A stretch of DNA of 64,000 bases. Origin: a virus. Below are positions 58,942-64,000 of this stretch, in pieces. Each line of letters opens with the position of its first letter. The first letter of the stretch is position 1. The position numbers and the translations under genes were made by a program. The stretch covers positions 19,165 to 83,164 of IMG/VR virus record IMGVR_UViG_3300009790_002068. The stretch is one strand, 5' to 3'. The notes beneath the pieces were generated by a model. It was not told the DNA's origin and ran no database searches. It worked only from the letters and a program-made list of their open reading frames with translations.

Positions 58942-59592
58942 TTAGCACTCGCCAGGGTCTGTTAGCCCTAGCTGGTTGAATCCCCACTCACGTTCTTTAC
59001 ACCACATACATTTATTACACCTTCCTACGGTATTTGCTGTACAACTGTGAGTTGGTTTTATTAGTTCCTCTGCTTGTAGCTTATAAAATAAGTCTATTAT
59101 ATGGTATTTGTAAAGAGGTAGAAATGGTGTTCTCACAACATCACTAATAACTCTCCACGGCCTTTCTCCTCTGCTATGCTGATCATTAAATCCAGCAAAC
59201 TCAGGGAAATCAAATCCTAATGGTATTTGATGATTAACTCCATCATATATTAATTTAAATCTGTTTGATTCTACTAATTCTTGTGTGGGTTTTAAACTGT
59301 TTTTCTCATCTGCTGTTCCAATAAGCTCTGGAGCAGAACCTGGGCGTTTTAACATTCTATAAACTGTGTCGTGTACATTATGAGAATGAGTTTTGGCATC
59401 ATCTGCCGATCTAGGAACACAAAATGTCTTAATGCTTATAGCTGGATTCATTACAGATAAAGCATAAAATAAAATAGCACTATCCATTCCACCGGATACA
59501 AATACTGCTATTTCATCTATATGTTTAGGTACAACTAAATCTATTACTCTTCGGTCCCACTTCGGACCTACAATAATTAAGTTCTCTTCCAT
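58942..59592 (-). CDS. queC: QueC-like 7-cyano-7-deazaguanine synthase, paralog A
   Basis: 216 residues. PP-loop ATPase motif SGGMDS (about 33-38). The C-terminal zinc site CTANTVGRCNKCMWCKEREWGF supplies four Cys. QueC turns the carboxylate of CDG into the nitrile preQ0 using ATP and ammonia. The central part is shorter or more divergent than in E. coli QueC (231). It abuts paralog B by 1 bp. Confidence 0.82.
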   Translation of the reverse strand: MEENLIIVGPKWDRRVIDLVVPKHIDEIAVFVSGGMDSAILFYALSVMNPAISIKTFCVPRSADDAKTHSHNVHDTVYRMLKRPGSAPELIGTADEKNSLKPTQELVESNRFKLIYDGVNHQIPLGFDFPEFAGFNDQHSRGERPWRVISDVVRTPFLPLYKYHIIDLFYKLQAEELIKPTHSCTANTVGRCNKCMWCKEREWGFNQLGLTDPGEC

Positions 59593-60288
59593 TTAATCAG
59601 TCCTGCCAAAGCCCCACTCACGTTCTTTACAAAACCAACATTCTCCACAATGGTGACTAAAGTCGGTTGTATATGCTTCACAGCTTCTTGTCTGATCAAA
59701 CAAACTGCCAGGTTCCATTAGACTAAATTGATTATAGATTTCTGCTACACCTTTTTTATCTGTATTAATAAAAGGTCTATAACCCGGATGGCACCCGTCG
59801 TTATTAAATTGATCAAATACACCATGCCTCTCATACAACAATGGATCTGTTCCATCTTCGTCAAATTGTTCGTGTACCTCTTTAGGTGGGTTTTGTGTTA
59901 AACCCATATAATGTCGTTGTACACCTGTGTGGCCTGGTTCATCATTACAAGTATTATTATATGCTTGATCTAAAATAAGATCTTGTGTATCTGAATAATC
60001 CATATCACCTGATCTCATATTTGTTATATGGTCTATTACTTTTACACTAGGAAATTCTTTTTGTAACCATTTAATAACTTTTGTAGCAAACTCTACCTGA
60101 TATGCTTTAGTATCATAATCTGTTGTTACAATAACAACTTCTACATCTAGGTTTTGTTCGTGTATAGTTTTAAATATCATATAAGATACTCCAGCACTAT
60201 CAAGGCCACCGGATACTTTAATAGCAATTTTGCTTACATCTTTTAGGCTGGTAAAATCGTATGTGTCTTGGGAAGATTTGAATATCAT
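59593..60288 (-). CDS. QueC-like PP-loop enzyme, paralog B
   Basis: 231 residues, the usual QueC length. KVSGGLDSAGVSYMIF (about 23-38) is the PP-loop, and CEAYTTDFSHHCGECWFCKEREWGF holds four Cys. Both paralogs end in the same CKEREWGF, so they come from one duplication. One may make preQ0 and the other an amide or amidine from it, as with other deazaguanine DNA bases; that is inference. It overlaps dam by 1 bp. Confidence 0.8.
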   Translation of the reverse strand: MIFKSSQDTYDFTSLKDVSKIAIKVSGGLDSAGVSYMIFKTIHEQNLDVEVVIVTTDYDTKAYQVEFATKVIKWLQKEFPSVKVIDHITNMRSGDMDYSDTQDLILDQAYNNTCNDEPGHTGVQRHYMGLTQNPPKEVHEQFDEDGTDPLLYERHGVFDQFNNDGCHPGYRPFINTDKKGVAEIYNQFSLMEPGSLFDQTRSCEAYTTDFSHHCGECWFCKEREWGFGRTD

Positions 60289-61196
60289 TATGCTCCTTCC
60301 TCGAACAGTTCGTTAAAGTTATTCATTGGTTCTACAACATCTTCTGGATTGTAATTCATTATTAATAGTTCAGTACGTTCAGGTCTTATACCTGTACCCA
60401 TTTTACCATCTTTACGAACTGCTCCTTCTTGTTTCTTAAGTCCGTTATTAGTATATGTAACTTCTTCATGCCAATAGTATTTGTTTCTAGGTAACATAGT
60501 TTCTAATTCAGGAAAATGATAATAGCTTAATGCCCATTTGCCTTTAGTATGTTTTAACATTTCTAATAATTCTATATGATCAAGTTTACCAAATTCATCT
60601 TCTGTATAATAACTTTCAAGTTTAAAATAAGGCGGATCAATATAGAAAAATGTGTCAGCATGATCATACTTTCTAATTAAATCTCTACAATCCATATTCT
60701 CAACTGTTAAGTGACTTAACTTGTCCAAGTATTTAACTTGTTGAAACTTTTCTGTAAAAGTCTTGAACTTCGGTTTATAGTTTTCGTTGTGATACATCTT
60801 TGTTGTTTTTGTTAAACCATTACCGCCACTGAATATCTGCATCTGTAATAACATATACTTCGCGGCTAAATCGTAATCTGGTATAGGAAATTTTTGATTA
60901 TAGATAGCAAATACTTCATCTCTGTATTCTATAAACTTATCTCCATCGCCTATGTCTTTATAATAGCTTAAACAAGTTTGTTCCATTTTAGCAGGATCTG
61001 TACTGCTACATAAGAACACGTTTGCTAAATGTCTATTAAAGTCATTATAAACATTAACAGTAGCAGGTAGCTTTCCGCTCATCCAGTACATCCACATAGC
61101 ACCACCAAACACTTCTATATACTTTGTAGTGTTTTCAGGAAAGAATGGATCTATCCATTTGCTGTGTTGTTTTTTACCACCTATATATGGAAACAT
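60288..61196 (-). CDS. dam: DNA adenine methyltransferase (Dam/D12 class)
   Basis: 302 residues. PYIGGKKQHSKWI (3-15) and EVFGGAMWMYW (about 28-38) form the SAM site; FFYIDPPYF (about 195-203) is the catalytic DPPY. It methylates adenine N6, usually in GATC. It sits within the same operon as the two QueC paralogs, so the phage may carry two kinds of DNA protection. Confidence 0.9.
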   Translation of the reverse strand: MFPYIGGKKQHSKWIDPFFPENTTKYIEVFGGAMWMYWMSGKLPATVNVYNDFNRHLANVFLCSSTDPAKMEQTCLSYYKDIGDGDKFIEYRDEVFAIYNQKFPIPDYDLAAKYMLLQMQIFSGGNGLTKTTKMYHNENYKPKFKTFTEKFQQVKYLDKLSHLTVENMDCRDLIRKYDHADTFFYIDPPYFKLESYYTEDEFGKLDHIELLEMLKHTKGKWALSYYHFPELETMLPRNKYYWHEEVTYTNNGLKKQEGAVRKDGKMGTGIRPERTELLIMNYNPEDVVEPMNNFNELFEEGA

Positions 61197-62335
61197 TATT
61201 CACCTGTTGTTGAGCTTTCGTAAATTGTGTTTAACTGATTTGACACTTGAATAAATGTAGCACACTTTGATAACCTTTTTAATTTATTAGCACCTACGTA
61301 GGTACAAGCACTTCTTACACCACCTAAAATATCTTGGATAGTATTATTAACTTCTCCTCTGTATGGAACTAATGCTGTACGACCTTCACTTGAACGATAG
61401 TCTTTTAATCCGTCAAAATGCTTTTCATTTGCTGTTTTTGAACTCATACCATAAAACTGTACAAACTGTTTTTCTTCTATTCGTCTGTTAGTACCGTTTG
61501 ACATTTCGTTAGTAACATATTTTTTAACAATAACTTCGCCACCACCTTCATTGTGTCCTGCTAACATTCCACCAAGCATTACAAAATCAGCACCTCCGGC
61601 AAATGCTTTTGCTACGTCTCCAGGGCAAGTACACCCACCGTCAGCAATAATATGACCACCCAAGCCGTGGGCGGCATCTGCACATTCAATAACTGCTGAT
61701 AACTGTGGATATCCAACTCCAGTTTTAAGTCTTGTTGTACAAACCGAGCCAGGTCCAATCCCAACCTTAACGATATCTGCTCCATTTAAAATTAACTCCT
61801 GTGTCTGATCTGATGTTACTACATTACCAGCAATAATAACAATCTCTGGATAGTTTGATCTAAACGTATTAATAAATTGTAAAAATCTTTCACTATATCC
61901 ATTTGCTACATCGATACAAACATATTTTAACTTGTTTCCTGTTTGCTCGTATACATCACGAAACTTTTGATGATCGTGATCTAAAATTCCAATACTCATT
62001 GCTACGTTATTTTTACGATCGTTTGTATCAACATCAAAATAACTTACAAGTTCATTAACACTATAAGTTTTAACCAAGCAAGTAAAAATACGTTGCTTTG
62101 CTAAAGTGTCAGCCATTTCAAATGTACCAACACCATCCATATTACTTGCCATTAATGGAATACCTAAAAAGTCTCCGTGTTCTTCACGTCTGCTTTTTCC
62201 TGGTTCACCCGGCTTGTAATTATGGTATGTAAATCTACGTTGTAAATCTACTGCTTTTCTAGAACCCAATGTACTACGTTTAGGTCTCATTAATACATCT
62301 GAATAATCTAGTTTAATATCTGGTTCAATTCTCAT
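61196..62335 (-). CDS. guaC: GMP reductase
   Basis: 379 residues, TIM barrel without CBS domains. [18 protein letters not shown] (9-26) and the catalytic loop [11 protein letters not shown] (Cys199) match GuaC better than GuaB. It converts GMP to IMP with NADPH. DpdA-type exchange frees guanine; the phosphoribosyltransferase at 16388 could turn it into GMP and this enzyme into IMP, closing a loop. GuaB remains an alternative. Confidence 0.85.
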   Translation of the reverse strand: MRIEPDIKLDYSDVLMRPKRSTLGSRKAVDLQRRFTYHNYKPGEPGKSRREEHGDFLGIPLMASNMDGVGTFEMADTLAKQRIFTCLVKTYSVNELVSYFDVDTNDRKNNVAMSIGILDHDHQKFRDVYEQTGNKLKYVCIDVANGYSERFLQFINTFRSNYPEIVIIAGNVVTSDQTQELILNGADIVKVGIGPGSVCTTRLKTGVGYPQLSAVIECADAAHGLGGHIIADGGCTCPGDVAKAFAGGADFVMLGGMLAGHNEGGGEVIVKKYVTNEMSNGTNRRIEEKQFVQFYGMSSKTANEKHFDGLKDYRSSEGRTALVPYRGEVNNTIQDILGGVRSACTYVGANKLKRLSKCATFIQVSNQLNTIYESSTTGE

Positions 62336-62735
62336 TACACACCCTTCTTCTTAGATCACTGGAACTAAACCTGTGATCTCTTTTATTAAAGTATAATTCA
62401 ATTCCTCTTTTTTGACAAACACTTTCTCCTGTAAAGTCTTTGTCTTTATATTCAACACCTAAAATTCTAATATCAATATGGTACATTGATAAAATATCTT
62501 CTAAGTCTTGCTCTGTTTGATAAGGTATAATTTCATTAACATAACTTACTGCTTTTAATTGTGTATACCTTTCTACTAACGATTGTATTGGACTATTTTT
62601 TTCTGGTCTGTCTAATTGTGGATTTGTTTGTAAACCACAAATCAAATAATCACATTGTTCTTTTGCTTCTCTCAACATTTGTATATGACCAGCATGAAGT
62701 AAGTCAAATGTTGAACAAGTAAATCCTACTTTCAT
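62325..62735 (-). CDS. Cytidylyltransferase-like nucleotidyltransferase
   Basis: 136 residues, the size of TagD-type glycerol-3-phosphate cytidylyltransferases. [12 protein letters not shown] (10-21) holds HxGH, and [12 protein letters not shown] is the KMSKS-like end. It makes a CDP- or ADP-activated small molecule, perhaps for surface sugars or lipids. It overlaps guaC by 11 bp. Confidence 0.85.
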   Translation of the reverse strand: MKVGFTCSTFDLLHAGHIQMLREAKEQCDYLICGLQTNPQLDRPEKNSPIQSLVERYTQLKAVSYVNEIIPYQTEQDLEDILSMYHIDIRILGVEYKDKDFTGESVCQKRGIELYFNKRDHRFSSSDLRRRVCNEN

Positions 62736-62923
62736 ACTGAATAACTATCCTTTGGTTTACAAATATATTCTACACTATCCCAATCTCCATCAGGTGGTAT
62801 ATCTTGAAACCTTACTAACATTGTTTCACAAGCTGTTCTATCTTCAAAGTGTTGTATGTCTTGTGATAGGCAAGTACTGCCGGCACAAACTGTTAGTAAT
62901 AAATGCCATATGATTCCTTCCAT
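62732..62923 (-). CDS. Small exported protein
   Basis: 63 residues with a short hydrophobic start (IIWHLLLTVCAGSTC) and two more Cys, so a periplasmic disulfide protein is possible. It overlaps both neighbours (4 bp and 1 bp). Similar in style to the 55869 product. Unknown. Confidence 0.55.
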   Translation of the reverse strand: MEGIIWHLLLTVCAGSTCLSQDIQHFEDRTACETMLVRFQDIPPDGDWDSVEYICKPKDSYSV

Positions 62924-63459
62924 TACTTTTTAACTCCTAAATGTTTCATACTCTGTTGGACACATTTTGCCTGATAATAACAATCAGCCAAAGCATTATG
63001 TAAATCTTGTTGTATTGCTTTACGTGGATCAACTGGCATTAAACTAAACAAAGTTCTTGAATCTCTGATTTGCCAAAAGTTCCATGGTAAAGGTGTTTCC
63101 TTTTGTCTGTATAAATGTTCAAGCATAACAATATCAAAGCAAGGACCTTGAGCCCATATATAATCTACACCTACTAAACTTTTATTAATAATTTGTAATG
63201 CTTCTGTTAATGATGTTCTACCATCATCTGTTAATGCTTCATCTCTTACTTTAGGATCTTGCTTTGACCACCAAGCCAAAGTATCTTCATCTACTTTTCT
63301 ACCTAAAGTATTTTGTTCGTCAATGTCTAATTTTAAATATTGTCCGTCATAAGGTTCGTTGTCAGAAAAAGGATCGAACTTAATAACACCTAATGATATG
63401 ATAACACTATCAGGCTGTGTGCCTAATGTTTCTAAATCTATCATGCTGTGTATAGCCAC
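62923..63459 (-). CDS. dexA: DEDD 3'-5' exonuclease, T4 DexA-like
   Basis: 178 residues. Exo I MIDLETLGT (6-14), Exo II QGPCFDIVMLEHL (about 105-117) and Exo III HNALADCYYQA (about 153-163) give the four acidic residues and a His of the DEDDh type. Shorter than T4 DexA (227). It may degrade host DNA or mature RNA. It lies 3 bases after clpS in the transcript. Confidence 0.85.
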   Translation of the reverse strand: MAIHSMIDLETLGTQPDSVIISLGVIKFDPFSDNEPYDGQYLKLDIDEQNTLGRKVDEDTLAWWSKQDPKVRDEALTDDGRTSLTEALQIINKSLVGVDYIWAQGPCFDIVMLEHLYRQKETPLPWNFWQIRDSRTLFSLMPVDPRKAIQQDLHNALADCYYQAKCVQQSMKHLGVKK

Positions 63460-63462
63460 TTA

Positions 63463-63771
63463 CTACTCCCTTTCTACTTTTACTTGTAAAGGAAATCCTC
63501 TTCCCCTAGCAAGTACAGTTACTTCAATACCTTTCTGTTCTGCTAACTCAAAAGGCAATAGAGCTACAACGGCTGAACCGTCATCATGAATTTTTACTGT
63601 AATTTCTTCTGCCGAGGTTGGATTATAGTCAAAAATATCTAGTAAAGTTTCAATAACAAACTCCATAGTAGTAAGCTCGTCATTGATGTAAATTACTTTA
63701 TACAAACCAGGCTCTTTTACTTCCTGATGTGATTTGGTTGTTGGTTTTTCTTTGATTTGTGTATCAGTCAT
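63463..63771 (-). CDS. clpS: ATP-dependent Clp protease adaptor ClpS
   Basis: 102 residues, full length. LYKVIYINDELTTMEFVIETLLDIF (about 23-47) holds the N-degron pocket (normally NDDxTxMexV; here NDELTTM), and VALLPFELAEQKGIEVTVLARGRGFPLQVKVE is the family end. ClpS hands proteins with Leu/Phe/Trp/Tyr N-termini to ClpAP. First gene of an early operon from the 63795 promoter. ClpP is encoded at 17723. Confidence 0.93.
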   Translation of the reverse strand: MTDTQIKEKPTTKSHQEVKEPGLYKVIYINDELTTMEFVIETLLDIFDYNPTSAEEITVKIHDDGSAVVALLPFELAEQKGIEVTVLARGRGFPLQVKVERE

Positions 63772-63794
63772 ATTTGCCTCTTAAATGTATTACT

Positions 63795-63823
63795 ATTATA
63801 GCTGATACTAGACTGAATGTCAA
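63795..63823 (-). promoter_or_regulatory. Sigma70-like early promoter for the clpS-queC operon
   Basis: On the minus strand: TTGACA (63823-63818), 17 bases, TATAAT (63800-63795). It would drive clpS through the two queC genes, which all overlap or abut. Confidence 0.82.
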
Positions 63824-63830
63824 GTAAAAA

Positions 63831-63864
63831 GATAGGGCTTAATCCAAAAAAGACTAGCCCTATC
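63831..63864 (-). terminator. Terminator after hsp20
   Basis: GATAGGGCT and AGCCCTATC form a 9-bp stem (10 with the flanking A-T) around a 16-base loop; on the minus strand TTTTT follows. It ends the Hsp20 transcript just before the clpS promoter. Confidence 0.78.
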
Positions 63865-63880
63865 TACCAAATTAAGTGAG

Positions 63881-64000
63881 TTACTTAATTTCGACTGTTC
63901 TTGGCTTTTTGGCCTCTGGAACAATCTTTTCCAATGATACCTTCAATAGGCCATCTTTCAACTCGGCTCCATTTACTACCACATCATCAGCAATCGTAAA
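63881..64000 (-). CDS. Hsp20/IbpA-type small heat-shock protein, C-terminal end (5' cut by window)
   Basis: The last 39 residues are visible: NGAELKDGLLKVSLEKIVPEAKKPRTVEIK. LKDGLLKVSLEKIVPE is the end of the alpha-crystallin domain and KPRTVEIK carries the C-terminal IxI/V-like tail. It holds unfolded proteins; Hsp20 genes are common in T4-like cyanophages. The start lies beyond the window. Confidence 0.85.
   Translation of the reverse strand, partial: FTIADDVVVNGAELKDGLLKVSLEKIVPEAKKPRTVEIK

Noticed and set aside
1-64000. CRISPR array, insertion sequence, integrase or attachment site
   Set aside because: No regularly spaced repeats, transposase or recombinase genes, or flanking direct repeats were seen on either strand.

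Overview
This window looks like part of the genome of a large, AT-rich, T4-like tailed phage of the sea. It is not a bacterial chromosome. The case rests on the 3' end of a gp43-type DNA polymerase at the left edge, a candidate gp45 sliding clamp, a T4/T5-type 5'-3' exonuclease, a DexA-like exonuclease, five tRNA genes, dense head-to-tail gene packing with ATGA/TAATG overlaps, and two promoter classes. One class is sigma70-like (TTGACA-N16-19-TATAAT/TATACT) and resembles T4 early promoters. The other is TATAAATA/GATAAATA and resembles T4 late promoters. Auxiliary genes typical of marine T4-like phages (Hsp20, SpeD, peroxiredoxin, UvsE, ClpP, twitch-type radical SAM, 2OG oxygenases) fit a phage of an AT-rich marine alphaproteobacterium or similar host. 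The host itself cannot be read from the sequence. No integrase, transposase or CRISPR array was seen.

Layout. (1) 1-31.7 kb is mostly plus strand: replication and nucleotide metabolism, small early-type genes, and a 7-deazaguanine DNA-modification set (DpdA-like transglycosylase, FolE, QueD, QueE, YhhQ-type importer). It also holds a nucleotide-sugar pair and glycosyltransferase, a surface S8 protease, tRNA Leu-Trp-Arg, ClpP, a MoxR ATPase with a VWA/metallopeptidase partner, and many small conserved-looking phage genes. At least ten sigma70-like promoters lie here. (2) 31.7-44.3 kb is minus strand: UvsE, a fibre-like protein, two methyltransferases, nitroreductase, an ANL adenylate-forming enzyme, TauD-like oxygenase, SpeD, tRNA Ala and Thr, a kinase-like protein, radical SAM and amidinotransferase. 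(3) 44.4-48.9 kb is mixed: an ATE-like acyltransferase, unknown genes, and a plus-strand island of small membrane proteins. (4) 48.9-56.5 kb is a minus-strand curli-like operon: CsgF, CsgG, two curlin-repeat proteins, FecR-like protein, and a CHASE2 class III cyclase, with a Fis-type regulator as its own unit upstream. (5) 57-58.9 kb holds tiny genes behind a GC-rich, probably structured leader, and a large unknown protein. (6) 58.9-64 kb is a minus-strand early operon: ClpS, DexA-like exonuclease, nucleotidyltransferase, GMP reductase, Dam methylase and two tandem QueC paralogs. The tail of an Hsp20 gene follows at the right edge.

How the parts may work together. FolE, QueD, QueE and QueC make preQ0 from GTP. 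YhhQ may import it. The DpdA-like enzyme could then exchange it for guanine in DNA, while GMP reductase and a phosphoribosyltransferase rebalance guanine pools. ClpS, ClpP, the ATE-like transferase and perhaps the MoxR pair could redirect host proteolysis. The csgFG, curlin, FecR and cyclase group looks like a complete secretion and surface-fibre module with its own signalling arm, under late control. That group is the most striking system in the window.
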